From NCBI GenBank assembly GCA_019914995.1, contig CM034132.1:1366501-1430500 (forward strand): a stretch of DNA of 64,000 nt. Reading direction: 5' to 3'. Below the pieces are notes generated by a model that had not been told where the DNA came from, made no database searches, and saw only the letters and a list, made by a program, of their open reading frames with translations. How positions within the stretch are numbered: the stretch's first letter is position 1; each line of letters begins with the position of its first letter. The position numbers and the translations under genes are program-made. This DNA is from Acanthochlamys bracteata. Taxonomy: Eukaryota > Streptophyta > Magnoliopsida > Pandanales > Velloziaceae. Of the stretch, positions 22,997 to 40,252 are shown piece after piece.

Positions 22997-24393
22997 GATG
23001 ATAACCGGAGATTGAAGCAACACCGGAAATAAACCCTAACCCCGCCGCCGGAGAAATAGAGAGGAAAAGATAGAAGAACGTTAGGGTGGTGAGAGGTTTA
23101 GAGAGAAGAAGAGAGAGGTCGTCTGTGAAGAGGGGTAAGGTTTTAATTCTCTTCTCCCACAAACTAAGCGGCAGGCCGAAGATTTTTAATCTTTATAATT
23201 AATAAACTTACCCCTTGAGTTTCTCCAATTTTGAGTTTATTAATTAAAGCGTTGGTTAAGAAAATGCTAGGTAAAAATTGTTACTTTAGACCTTTGGATT
23301 TGTGTTATTTGTAATAGAGGCCAGACAGCTGGAAAATTTTTGTAATAATCAGAAGATGTGCTGGATATGTAAACCCTGAGACATTACTGGGCTGTACGTG
23401 GTCTGACCTTTTTATTATTGCTAATTAGAATTAGAATTACTTCGATTGATTTGGTCGTCTAAATATTTATTTTCATTCACAATGATTAATGTTTGAGATT
23501 GACCAGAAATCAACTGTTAATAATACAAAAGTCTGACCTTTTCTTTTAAATTTCTTTATTTATTTGCTACATTACCATTTTGTTGATGTTGATGCAAAAA
23601 TAATAACCCAGAAAATTTGCTAAAAAGTCAAATTTTGGCTTTGAATTGATTGGATTTGTCCGGAGTCTGCATATTAAGAGTTCATTTGATATTGCGTTTA
23701 AAAAATAATTTTTTAATTTTTTAATTTATGTTTATAAATATATAAAAATTATTTAAAAATTTAAAAAATATAAACAAATTTTAAATAATAAATTTTTTTA
23801 TTACATACTTTTATTATTTTTTTAAAAATAAAAAAATAAAATTCATTTTTAAAAAAATAAAATTATTTTTTATTTCAAAAAAGTTTTGTTTCGTAAACAA
23901 TTTTGTAATGCCTCCTAGAAAGAAAGCCATAAAGAGACCTTCAAAAAATTTTACACAACATGCAAGAGTATATTTTAATTAGTAAAATTGAGTTCCGAAA
24001 AAGCTAAATTTGATAAAATTAAATTCAAATTTAAAATCCAACAAAAGAAATAAATTTTGGGCAATTAAAACACACCGTAACCAAAGCATGCACAGAATTC
24101 TGACAAATTTTTGAAATATACATCTAGAGGAAATCATCCACAAGAAAATTAAAAGATAGCAGTTCAGAAAGTACGATAACTCCAAAAATCTTGCTACCAG
24201 AACCATACAAACTCCCTGATGCATAGGACAAAAGGTATTTATTTCTTTAGGAAAACATGAAATTACTATATTAACATCAAAGAGTAGCACCAGCATTTGA
24301 TCAGTGAATTAGCATTGAAGAAACAAGCTTCGAACCACCAGAACAAAATTTAGCAACCACACCATTCTGCCTGCAAAGTTGATGAAAGTTGCT
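22997..24393. other. NAP1 promoter and AT-rich intergenic region
   Basis: The NAP1 leader (pyrimidine-rich on its own strand) lies just right of 22996. The stretch 23682-23915 is a hairpin MITE-like repeat with the paired 'aaatttttttatt' arms. The rest, to the end of the coiled-coil gene at 24394, contains its 3' UTR. No other gene is seen. Confidence 0.5.
23682..23915. repeat. MITE-like AT hairpin element (degraded)
   Basis: The interior 'atttaaaaatttaaaaaatataaacaaattttaaataataaa' region and following T-runs match the family pattern seen at 13571 and 59010. The termini are worn and no target duplication is visible, so borders are approximate. Confidence 0.4.
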
Positions 24394-27300
24394 TCAACCT
24401 GAGGACGATCTAAACTTGCCATGCTTTTGCCTGTAAAGATAAGCGGGACCACATAAGCAACCTTAGTACTACCTAAAACCTGTGCTTTAACCAGGCAATT
24501 CACTTACCAAAACGCATCTTGCTTTTCCTGTGCCAGTAACTCCTCAAAAGAAATATCAGGAAATTCTGGAGTCTGGTCCAAGTTAGACTTCTCCTCTAAG
24601 TTGGCTTCAATCTCAAGCATCTAATTTAACAGTAATGACCAAATGAAAATGGGTTCTGTAGCAAGACAAAGTTATCGCCAATTTATATTTGTTCACGTAC
24701 TGTTTTGTAAGCAGGAGAGAGCTTCAGTTGTTGCTGAAGCAGATTATAAACAGCTGCATCTTCTTCTAATCTCTTATGCTCAGCTTCTAACTTGCATATC
24801 TGCATTCAAAAAACACATTTAGTTCAATGGAAGGCACTTATCCAAGAGGAGTATATGAAGAACATTGCCTAATTAGAACAAAATGACAAGTTGGACATTT
24901 ACTTATATCTATATAATACCTGATTGCAAAGACGATCAAACGAAGATCTGTCTGCCTTGACTAGTAATGCTTTCTTAATTTTGAAACTCCTTCGAATGTT
25001 CTCTGATCTGTAAAATAGTGAAGGACTGAATACCAAATTCAACAAGAAAACTATGCACAATAGCTTCATCACAGCCGCATACATACTTGTGCTGCAAGTC
25101 CTTTCGAGCCTCCACAAGACAGTTTATGAACTCTCCAACCTGCAATTACAGGCAGTAAAGATGATTCATCCTTCAAGCAATCACAACTTTTTAAGTTTAT
25201 TTTAAAGGACATAGAGTTGAGTGGGGATTCTAACAACCACATCCATTTGATTGGAATTACAAGTTAATTGATCGTGAAGAAGCTCATAGGACAAACATTT
25301 TACCCTATTAAATCATTCTAAGGTCTAAGATCATTTTTTACAACTGGAGTTTCTTATATTGAGGGGAAGTATTTTCCTTGTATAACATCATGGACAGATC
25401 AACAGATAGAGTGATGCAAAGCTATATTCCTAAATTTTTACATTCCTGCTTTTTATTTGTTTTCATCCACTTAAACTATCTAGCTTATCACATTGAAACA
25501 TTCACTGTCCTGGTTCTAAACCACCGAACCTCATTTCTTCCTGAGAAGAGGAATATACTCTTCCACATAAATACAAGCGGATGCAAGATATGGTTCATGT
25601 TAAATTCAGTGGCAGAGTTGCGTTCTTTTTTTCTATATAAGAAGTTATATATTTGCCAAACATTCCACTGATGTTTGGCAGATAAGACAACAACCTGATG
25701 TTAGTGTGTGCAATATTTTAGCAAAAAACTAATGATATCATGATGCATTCATCTGGGAAGATTGTGAGAATGCACTCCATTCTCCATATATGACATAGCA
25801 TTGTGAATGAAACGGCTCTCATAGTTTCTAATAAAATGCCCAAAACATTGAGTTTTGACATATGCAATATGTTTCATCAAGTGTTTTGTACGAGATATAT
25901 AAAAAATAAATACACTTGAGGAGATCCTAAACAGGATGCCTCAAAGTTACCTATACTACGACACCCTACACTTTAGCGCAACAAAATCCTCATTTTTAAC
26001 GTGATTGGAAATCAAATCTAGGATAACAGGGATTACAGATAGATATCTAAAGAGAACCTTACAGATAAATATCTAAAGATCACCTTATATAAATGGAATG
26101 GAGTATGCCAGCCTTGACAGTCATAATGAACATTATCATATGGACCTGCTTTAGAGGTTCAACAAATTCTGTCTCAAAAACACCAGCACATCAGAAACAT
26201 CCTAGTGATTTTTGAAGGATCTAGAAAGGCTACAGGAATGACTAGAATGAGGTTGACTGAAAATTCACAGATCATAGGATATTAACCCATAACAATCCAC
26301 AATTGGACTAGTAAAACAATCTCCTTGTAACTAATAACAATATCATTAACTGCTTTTTTTTCTCATAGTAGCAATGGTTTACACTTCCAATCACTTGGTT
26401 CTTTTACTTGAATCCAAGGGGACAGGTCAATGTTCAAAAGCATTCTCCAATATCCTCTCACAAAAAGGCACAAATACAATCATGTTGCTTTCAGAATTCA
26501 CATCCACAAGCAAGCCCACAACAACAACTACTCGATGGTAAAACTACTAATCAGCCCATCAAATACATAGATAAAAGATACCACCAAATTGAGTGAAGCT
26601 TTCCTTTTATCAGTTCTCAAGAAGGAAGCATGAACATCTATTCCCTAAACAAAACAATCTGATGTCTGGTAATCAGCAACCGTTAACTAGGGGAAGTTGA
26701 GTACTTAGTGATGACTAGAACCTCTCGGCACCTGCACATCACCATTGTAACCATATCCCAAAGTTCCATTACTGCAAACTCCAGAAGCACTTTTAACCTA
26801 TGAAAGCTGATAACTTTGCAGCTCATAGAAAAGTTAATAACATTCGTAATCAATCAGAAGTAACAAAATACTAGAATTTCCAGAACTTAAACTCCAACAT
26901 TTCAATCAAACTTTCTTCCGAAGTCTTCAAGCATGAAAGACATGGTTGTGGGTCTTAAAATAAACCATCCAATTCTTCAAGATAGAGCTACTAAACTGGA
27001 CAGTATCATAGAATCAGAGGTCGGCGACCAGGTCTATCCCAGGAGCTTGACATCAGCATTTCAATCAAAAGCCCAACAAACCCTAAAACTTCAACCTCCA
27101 GACGCAAGCAATACCAATTATTTGAAACGCCACATAAATCAGCAGCAATAATCCACGAACTCGCAGTACGGAATGGTAGACTAGAATCCCAAAACTCAAC
27201 AATCTTCTACATTACAATCGATACTCCTACAAATCCAATTACCCCAAACTCCAAAATAACCAAATTTTCAACCCAAAAACATCAAACAACAAACACAAAC

Positions 27301-27853
27301 AAATCAATCAGAACATTCTGCCACTAACCTGTTCAACAGTGAGTGCTTTAGCCTGGTTAGACTTAACGAGCTGGTCATACCGCAGCTTAATTTTCCTTTG
27401 TGTCGCGCTCGCCGTAGTCCAGAACGAGGACTCATTTCTCTGCTGCTGCTGTTTTTGCTGTTGCTGCTTCAATTGTTCATAAATCTCAACAAATCCAGGC
27501 TCATCTCCACCGTCGAACGCCTGCGAGGATTTCTTCTTCTTCCCACGCTTTCTCCTCCGTTTCTGGTCACCTTCCACCGTCGTGGTCTCATCTCCACCGT
27601 CTAACTGTTCCTTCTTCTGCTCCGAACCTTTCGGTGGCGGAGATGAAACTTCTGGTAGGTTCCAGCTGTGCTGCTGCAAATTGTTGTACACTGTTGTTGT
27701 TGATGATGGTGATGAAGCTTTGCGGCGGGAGTAGAGAGAGAAGAGAAGGAAAGACAAGGATAGAGATAAGAAGAAGGATGAGAATAAGAAGAAGAGCGTT
27801 AGAGTTATCGCCGGTGAAGAAAGCATCGGTACCGGGAATGGTATTTGCTTCAT
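24394..27853 (-). CDS. Membrane-anchored coiled-coil protein of unknown function, 6 exons, 304 aa
   Basis: I do not recognise the family. Exons in transcript order: 27329-27853, 25087-25139, 24920-25007, 24701-24799, 24508-24620, 24394-24430; phases join into 915 nt with GT-AG borders. Seen: an N-terminal hydrophobic segment at residues about 13-42 (LFFLFSSFFLSLSLSFLLF) that looks like a signal anchor; a Ser/Pro-rich part; a basic block QKRRRKRGKKKKSS; a Gln-rich run (QQQQKQQQQR); TQRKIKLRYDQLVKSNQ; then charged helices (VGEFINCLVEARKDLQHK, ICKLEAEHKRLEEDAAVYN) likely to form coiled coil; a Glu-rich FEELLAQEKQDAFW; and the end GKFRSSSG. It probably sits in the ER or another endomembrane with the coiled coil in the cytosol; this is inference. 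The first intron is 2.2 kb and otherwise empty. The gene is divergent from the helicase pseudogene. Confidence 0.85.
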
Positions 27854-28456
27854 TCGAGATTCTTTATTAGAGAGAGAAAAGAAGAAGTAGTGTAGAGAGA
27901 GAAAATAATAATAAATTGTTTTTTAAAGTTCGGAAATTTTAATTAGTTGTTGCTTCAAGTCAAGGTCTTGGAAGTTTGGAGTCTTTGAACCACGTTGAAA
28001 CCAAAAAAGAGAAACAAACTAATTAAATATAATATATTAATTACTATAATTAACGAGTTAAACTTTCTGTAATCTTAAATTCTTAATAAATCTTAATTTC
28101 ATAATTAACGTTTTTTACGTGTTAAATTACTTTAGCGGAGATGATAAGGAGTGAAAGAGAGCTCAGAGAAATACCGTGAAGCAGGTTTTCTCTTTTTTGT
28201 TGATTTGTTCTTTCTGCTGAAGCAATTTTATGGACAGTAAAAGGTTTTAAAAAAGACAAAGCCAAAAAATCTCTTTATTTCTTTTCTTTTTCAAAAATGC
28301 TTGTTTACAATACTCTAAAAAACCGATTACAGTATACAGAATTTCTATAAAAATTTAGAAAACAGAAAAGAATTACAAATTAAAAAATAATTATATATAT
28401 ATTTTCGTGCTACCGATCCTTCTTATGTATATATTATAAACCGATTACAGTATACA
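27854..28456. other. Divergent promoter region with scrambled local duplication
   Basis: Shared 5' flank of the coiled-coil gene and the helicase pseudogene. It contains two copies of 'aaaccgattacagtatacag' (28320-28339 and 28438-28457) and two of 'tcgtgctaccgatccttct' (28405-28423 and 28462-28480). The first pair is 118 bp apart and the second 57 bp apart. The inner part of copy one is filled with AT-rich DNA. Confidence 0.7.
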
Positions 28457-32816
<4,360 letters not shown>

Positions 32817-35800
32817 ATTTTCTAGAGACAATAACTAGCTTGTCTTTTTTCTTCATTTTATAGGCATTTAAGATGGATGAATCGGTAGTAGATTTCAAAC
32901 GTTCATATGAACTTAATTTCCATAATGTTTTAAGGGAATTCAAAATGATCCAAAATGACATAGTTATTCTACACTTAATACAGACTGTTATACTCGTCTG
33001 CTCTAGCAAGATATACAGAATGAACAATGAAACCTTGATATGTGACACTGATTGCTACCTTCAGGTTAATTCTGTGATCTTTCAGTGCTGTATTTTATTG
33101 TTGCAAGCAAATTTTAATGCAACTTCATTTATCATTGCCACCGTGGTAAATGGGTTAATGTATTACATGTGAAGACTATATTGCTTTAAAAACTGCAGGG
33201 CTGATATCTTACCGAAGGTGCAGTTTTATGTCTGTAATCTTTTCTTCAACGGAAGTATGATGTGATGCACTGATGCAGTGGTTACTTTAGTGTAAAGCTT
33301 TTCGGTTTGTTGCGTTTATGATTGGCTCTTATGGGGCACCTTTTCTCCTAAGGAGAACTGATTGAGAGGATATCTGGTAATTTCATGCTGCATCGCTTTG
33401 TCTAAAGCAATTTGTGGTAAGAATTGCATTACCAAAAACTGAGTTTTGTCAATCTAATTATTCATAGTTTCTGTGCATCTTAAAGCATTGTACTCTATCA
33501 TGTTATATCTACAGGTTGACTTCGCAGTTTCTGAACAGGTACTCGCTGCTTCATTGCAGCCGTAAGTGTTTTGCATGTTGTTTCGGAACAGGTACTCGCT
33601 GCCATTACCCTTTTCTGGTAGTGGCAAGATGCATTACTCGTCGAGAACTCGGTATCAAATCAGACTTGGTTCTCTTTTCCATGATATGTTTGTGATCTGT
33701 GTGACATTCTCTGCCTACTCCCAATCGTGAAGATGAACTAGCCAATGCTCATTGCATTGAGCATCAATTGATGCCTTCATCTGGAACTGATGTATTCCTT
33801 TCGTACTACAAGCTTCTGCTTCTGTTCATTTGTTCCGGTCTAAACTGTACGTATCATCGACTCATGGAAATACCAAGAGGGTCCAGTTCTTACATTTCCT
33901 TTCCTTTTCTAATTTCTTGGAACATGACCATGTTGACATCACTATGATCACAAAGTCTCTTATGGCACACTTATGTACACATTACCTGAAAACTATACCA
34001 GCTAAATCTTTTTAGATCTTTCTTAGGAGGCCCCTTGAACTAAGTTTTCAGGACAGATAACGAACTGAAAATAGCACGAAAACAGGCTTTTTAGTTCAAT
34101 AATTGGAAGTAATTTTCAGCAAGAGGAAAAAACTTAACTACATTTGTCTGGTAATCAGCTCGAAAGAGTTTGCATATGATACTATGCGAGAAAAATTAAT
34201 GTTAGCTTTTAGAAAATAGTTATAAAAAGCTTGGAATCTAAGTAACTATATAGTATCTGAAAGATTTCTGCTTGGGAATTCAAATTACCTCTATTTTCTA
34301 TAGAGAACAGTAGCAAATCAGCATCTAGAAAAGCTATTCTTATGTGAGATGGATCGAAGTGAAGGTCGTTTATTTACAAGGGCAGGAAGAAGTAGATGCC
34401 CTTGCTAGGGACCATATATCTATAAGTATTGAAGGGCAGCAGCATGCAACATGGAGTAGTTGAAAGTTGTGTAACCACTCCATGCAATTGCAAGCCACTA
34501 ACAGGACTGCAACCACTTGCAACACCAAGGTACATGCAGTTCCTTCTCCTTTCTTTTTGCCTTTGCTTTATAATAGTTTCCTGATGATCAATCAAGACAT
34601 GCATGATCACGTAGGGGTCCAATGATTCATGAACTCCACACTTTTATCTCATCATCTCATTCAGATATGTTTCTTAGTTAGCGCAGTTGTTTGCATGGCT
34701 TGAATTTGGTATGATTTAACTTGCAGCCATTAAGAACTTGACCTTGTCAAACTTTTCTTGAGTTCAATCCAAGCTGTTCTCGAGTTTTCTTGATTACTTT
34801 CTATTTATTGTAATTTTCCTTTCTTTATAGTGTTTATTCCAAGTCTAAAGTTGCTCGAAAAAATAATGCATAATTTCAAGTTGCAAACTCTTCATTCATA
34901 GAAGATAATGCATAATTTCAATGTGTCCTTTTGTGGCTTTTCATTATTAATGCATCTGATACCATGTTAGTTTCTGAAACCAACAAAAGGCACATATAGC
35001 TTTTTATAAATTCTGGAGGGTTACCACGTTAGTATTAGTTTCATGCTTATGCACGTGTCGCCGAGGCGTTCCCTATCAAATCTACACTTGTCGAGTTTTT
35101 ATTGTTTTATAGTGTCGTTGTCAAAAAAATGAACATTCAAAGTTTAGCACTGAATTTCAAAAAATAAAAGATAAAAATTATTTTTTTAAAATAAAATAGA
35201 AGTAGAATTAATATTTATATTTTAATAATTTTTAAAAATATATAAAAAATTTAAAAATATAATTATATTCGAAAGTGTGAAAATAAAAAATTAGAATTAA
35301 AATTTCGTAGATGAAAATAAAATTTTAAAATTTTTTTATAATTCAAACATATAACTTATTTAAAATTCAAAATCTGAAAAAAAAATAAATTTACGAGCGT
35401 TTAAAATACGCTCTAAAAATGTATTTTTTAACTAGAAATAAATTACTAAAAATAAATATTATTATTAAAATTGAATTAAAATTTTTTATTTTTAGAAAAA
35501 TGAGATAGAAATAAATTCTATATTTGTAGTAAAAAATAAATTATAAGAGTTAAACAACACACTTTAAATTGAAAAAAGAAAATTTGTTGTAAAATAATAC
35601 AATAATATGATTAGAAGTTTAGAGATTATATAAAATATAATAAAACGAGAAAATAAGACGAATAATTATTTAAGGTTTCGCTCTCACATCTCACGTGTGC
35701 TGGAAACCGATTTATCGAAGAAACAAATTCAGGTAGCTTTCAACCTTTCTTTTCTTTACTACAAATTGAATCCTGTTAGAAATTTTCTTCTTCTGCAAAA

Positions 35801-37140
35801 AACTTCAAAAAAAAAAAAAAAGACAATGAATGAATTTCATCATCATTGACATCACAAATTTGTCTTGCATGCTTCCATTGAATTCCGAATTAAAGCTTCA
35901 TTTTCTAATTATATAAGTGATAGCGAATCGCAAGAAAGCGATTAAAAAAATAACCAAGTAACTAAATGCATGCATAATTTCTAAAAAAAAATCTACCAAA
36001 TATTAATTTGAACTAGGTGTACGATTAGCTAGAAGCTACCGTATACATACGTATATGTGTATTTGCTTGCGAAGTACATACATGTATTTGTAATTGGTAT
36101 CTACAAAAGCTTAAAATGTAGAGATAACCAACCATCAGTCAATATCTTCGACAATTAGGACGTATTTATTTCGGTTAAATTTAATTTTTAAAAGTGAATG
36201 TATAATAAATAAATTTAAATTTAAAAATGAATTTAATAAAATATATATTATTAAAGTTTATATTTATTTTTTAACTAGAAAAATAATTGTAATTTTAAAA
36301 CTTTAATCTAATTTTATTTGAAAACTTTCAGATCCCTTGCATATGAACTACATCTTCATACATAGATGGTCGAGGCTCTTGAGCTAGGGACCATCGAGTA
36401 GTAAGTACCTAGACAATCTAATTACAACATTACAACATTTACTCATATATTGCCAAAACCCAAGTAAACAAGTGATGAAAAATTTTAGTTGAGTTTTGCA
36501 CGGATGCTCTCGAGCACCTTGAGTTCTGTACCCTGACTGAGATGCCTAGCCTACATTTCTACCTCTGATCCTACCTCCATTAATGGCTAGCTAGCTAGCC
36601 AAAACCAAATTGAAAGGCTCAGTTACCAACATAAACATGTAGTCAGTCTGTAGTTCACTGCATATGCACAAGGCTTGCTAGCCATCTCTTGCCTGTCCAT
36701 ATCCAAACAACTGTTTTAATCTGAGACCAACACATATATAGATTTTTTTTTTTTCCTTGTTGAGGTGAAGCATCTGGAGATTGCTTCTGTGGATACATTA
36801 ATGAATGGATAGGTTCTGTTTCCCTTTCTTCTTCCACCTTGGAGGGTGTGAGACTGTTCTGCAGAGAGTATTCACGTGCGCATGGAGACCATTTCATTCA
36901 ATTCACTACGAACCAGACATAAAAGTAACCTGTGTTGTCGTTGTTTGTTCTTCTTCTCCTCCTCCTCTGTTTTTTTGTACAGAAAGGCACCCCACTCTAC
37001 TCCATGCAGGAGCAGAGAAGAACAGTACCACGCCCGCACGTGTGGGTTGAGTTGTAGTATAGTCAATGCATGCATGATTCTGCTTCTGCCGTGCCATTGC
37101 CAGAAAAAGCTCGAGAGTGACCAGTTCAAACCTTAATTTA
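32817..37140. other. Helicase 3' flank and long gene-poor region
   Basis: From 32817 to about 33330 is a probable old 3' UTR. A 17-base word, 'gaacaggtactcgctgc', is repeated at 33533-33549 and 33586-33602. A small inverted repeat at about 34446-34486 (catggagtagtt / aaccactccatg) could fold but is too short to call a microRNA precursor. AT-rich repeats cover about 35140-35660 and 36160-36330. The stretch 36340-37140 is less AT-rich but shows no convincing exon on either strand. No gene was found. Confidence 0.5.
35140..35415. repeat. Dispersed AT-rich repeat, family B copy
   Basis: Aligns by eye with 44145-44437 over most of its length: a common order of 'agtagaattaatattt', 'cgaaagtgtg', 'aaaatttcg', 'aaaatctga' and an end like 'gcgtttaaaatacgct'. 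Its ends are inverted in the better-kept copy at 44145, so it is probably a non-autonomous DNA transposon. Borders are approximate. Confidence 0.45.
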
Positions 37141-40100
37141 TTACCCCAACTGTTGCTGCTTCTGTTGTTCTTGTTGTTGCTTCTGTTCATCATGGACTGT
37201 TTTTCTCCGGTGAACTCTGATGGGCATACGCTTCTTCATTCTCACGGTTGGGAAGTTAATTACTTCATCTTTCTCAGCTACCCACCTGTGATATATATAG
37301 ATTGTTCATATACAGCCATTGACTTGATTTGATAGAAATAAGCTTATCTGAAACAAATAGTAGTAACACCAAGTTTTCTATCTTCTTCTATCTTTCTTTC
37401 TTGTAAATGATTAGAGTTGGAAGATAAACTCCTTATCATCATTAATTATCAAAGTAAATGGAAAATTTTCACTTCTGGCATGGGTATCTATCAACAATAG
37501 TTACATGGTTGATGACACAAACCAGTTTCTGTGTTCGAGAGTTTGCTCATAGAAAAATTAGTAAACTTGTTCAAGAAAAAAAAAAAGGCATGCCAAAAAA
37601 AAAAACCAGAACATGTAAATATATAACCCATACGTGAATCCGGTGACCAAGTGGTGGAAAAAAATGGAAGCCTCCAGCCTGGCCAGATCAAGTCCAGGGC
37701 AAAGCCGCTGTCCACCGCCAAAAGGCGTAAAGCTGCCTCCGGCCATTTCCTTATTGTCCTACGATCATAAATTATAATGAACAAGATAGATAGTTATGAC
37801 CCAAAAAAAGCTACAACAATCTTTCTATTTCTTTACATAACATAAAAGAAAAAGCATCAAGCATGAAAAAAAAAAGCTTAGCTTGAGCCTTAACACGAAG
37901 TTGACAAACAGTCTTCTTTGTGCCTACTTATGTTGTGCAAAGTTAGGGACAGCGTGGGGTATCTTCGATTCTCTCTACAGCTAGCTATATTTCCAATTTA
38001 ATTATATATAAGTAATAAAATGAATGAATTACCTTCCATCTCCATGGATTGAACTTGTAAGGATCGTCGTAATGGTTTTCGTCGAGATGAACTGATCTAA
38101 AATACATGAAAACGCACCACCCTTTAGGTATGAAGTGCCCTTTTATCTCGACATCCCTCACTGCTTTCCTCATTATACCACTTATTATGTTCCCTAGCCG
38201 CAATGTCTCCGTTATCACCTACACAATTAATCAACCAAACAAACTATCAAATTTCAATATACACAAGTGTTTAATTACTATTCTTAAATTGGAACAACTG
38301 TGTTAAGTGATTAATTTTTAACTAAAACATACATACATCTTGTGTGAAAGACAAAGACAAGTAATCTGTCCATTGTAATTCTTCCCCTAATTCATCTTTC
38401 CTCTTCTTCAATTTCATGTTTTCCTCCTGATGAAAAGTTTTCAATGCAGGCGTTAAGTACATAACAAGGCACGTAGTAAATGTTATCAGAATCAAAGTTG
38501 CTATAGCGGATCTTAAAAGTCAAAGAAATTATATCGCTCGACGCGAGTGGTTGCGCCATAATAATCAATATAATTAATAATATTTGTAAGTATAGTGGAA
38601 GACAATAAAAGGTTAGATTAGTAAAAGAAGAGAAGACAAGATTTTATAAAAGGATCCAAAAACTCGGTTTTGGAAAATGGGGGGGCATCTCGATTGATGA
38701 TGATTTCATTTTTTTTTGCAGCAGAGGAAAGACTGATATCTTTCTTTGTAATTTTTTACATTCTGTTGGCTCCAAAAAAAAAATTTTTTAATAAATCACA
38801 GTGGGGTACTCTTAAACATTGAAAACAATCGAAGACTTGGAAACTACTTCATCTAACATACCTCTACGAGATTGAGAGCAACGGGGCAATCACTGAGGTA
38901 CTTGATCCCTAGTGTTACCAGCAGCGGAACAGAGTCTTCACCAGGGATCATAAGATCAAGCATGTTGTCTGAGATTAGTTCATCTGTAAGTTGCCCGCTT
39001 GAATCATTCAGCAAAACATCGATAACGTCTTTCGGCGAATTACCGATGTTTTTTTCATTCCTTCTTTTTTCTTGAATGATTTTCTGGACAAGAACTACCA
39101 TCTTTTTCTTCGCCTGAAATGTTTAAATATCAAAGCATCGATGGAGATGTTTAATAGTGAAGAAGATTCATGTAATATATATATATGTTAATTGGTTACC
39201 TGGAGAGATCTGTAGAGTCTACTGCCAGGTAGCTTAACTGGTAAAGACATCAAGCCAGCAATAAATTCTTTGAACTGTTCTTTCAAGAACTGCATTTGCT
39301 CTCCTGGCTCCATTCCAATCAGCACCTTCACCAGTATGTGGAACACAATCTGCAGCAAAAAAAAAATCAATCAAACAAACAGCAACAAGAAATTTATTCA
39401 ATCGTCTAATTAATTCGTATTTAATACCGATCGACAACGAAAGACTGACGATGATTAATCCGTGACTGTGGATTGACTTACTTGTTTCGCATCGTCTTGG
39501 ATATGAACAAGTTGATCGTCTTTCCAAGAACCCATTAACTGGTTAACATATCTTCGCATGTCTCTGGTAATCTGGGATTTGAGTTGGGAAGACTTGAAGA
39601 AAGTTCCGATGAGACCGTGAACTCTGCGTTGCAAAGCTCCGTTGATCAAAAGAATTGAAGAGTCTCCCATTAGCTCCGTTAAAGACTTAGGGTACCACGG
39701 AACAAAAGCTTTCGCGTCGCTGTGAAGAACAACTCGACTGACCTCAGCGTCCGTCGAGACGATCGTTGAGCTACCGAACAAGTGCGACTTGAAAACTTTT
39801 CCGTACCTAGTGTGTAACATCATTAATTTATTGCCGTCAGTACCAAAAGCTATAGCGTTTAATGCGTAGATTCCTCCTAACAAATACATTCAAGTCTTAC
39901 AAGAGTCGCCGTTTGTCCATGAAGCTTTCTGGACGAGGAGAGTAAGCGGAAGAAACGAACTGAAGAGTCTCTCCAACGACCGGCCAACCGAGATTTCCAG
40001 GAGGAAGTTGGCCTCCAGGACTGCTGTCGGTTCTCCACCGTCGTCGTCGCCGTCTCATCTTCCATGTAATTATGTTGCAGAGAAACTTAACTGCGATTAT

Positions 40101-40172
40101 AAAAACGATAGTCGCTGCAAGCAAGCAGAGAGCTGAGAAGATGAGGAAGAAGTTGGTGGTGGTGGTGTCCAT
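37141..40172 (-). CDS. CYP90D1: CYP90D1, brassinosteroid C-23 hydroxylase, 8 exons, 514 aa
   Basis: ER-anchored cytochrome P450 of the CYP85 clan. By family it hydroxylates C-23 of early brassinosteroid intermediates such as 3-epi-6-deoxocathasterone. Exons in transcript order: 39901-40172, 39482-39806, 39200-39349, 38862-39113, 38337-38426, 38033-38218, 37634-37758, 37141-37285; phases join into 1545 nt. Seen: an N-terminal membrane anchor (residues about 8-33); the proline hinge [17 protein letters not shown]; the diagnostic [18 protein letters not shown]-helix PGEDSVP (306-312); ExxR Glu367/Arg370; FNPWRW; and heme loop [10 protein letters not shown] with Cys445. The last exon reads [19 protein letters not shown] and then adds a Gln/Lys-rich tail ([13 protein letters not shown]) not present in Arabidopsis CYP90D1 as I remember it (491 aa). 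The gene looks intact. Confidence 0.95.
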
Positions 40173-40244
40173 GGAATGCTGCGAAGGTTTTGTTTTGATT
40201 TTTTTTCCTTTTGAACTCTTTTGTGTGTTGTGGGGTGTGCTTCT

Positions 40245-40252
40245 CTTATATA
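40245..40252 (-). promoter_or_regulatory. TATA box of CYP90D1
   Basis: Reads TATATAAG on the minus strand, 73-80 bases upstream of the CYP90D1 ATG, which would place transcription start about 45 bases before the ATG. No other copy of the motif lies nearer. Positional inference only. Confidence 0.55.

Noticed and set aside
27398-27870. Plus-strand frames of 68 and 78 codons
   Set aside because: They are antisense to the first exon of the membrane coiled-coil gene, whose frame is supported by splice phase over six exons.
34430-34500. Short inverted repeat that could be a microRNA precursor
   Set aside because: The stem is only about 12 bp with a short loop, and no known mature microRNA sequence was noticed in it.
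36655-37193. Overlapping frames of 80-95 codons on both strands
   Set aside because: They overlap each other in four frames and show no family motif. The 37141-37285 part is the CYP90D1 last exon in another frame.
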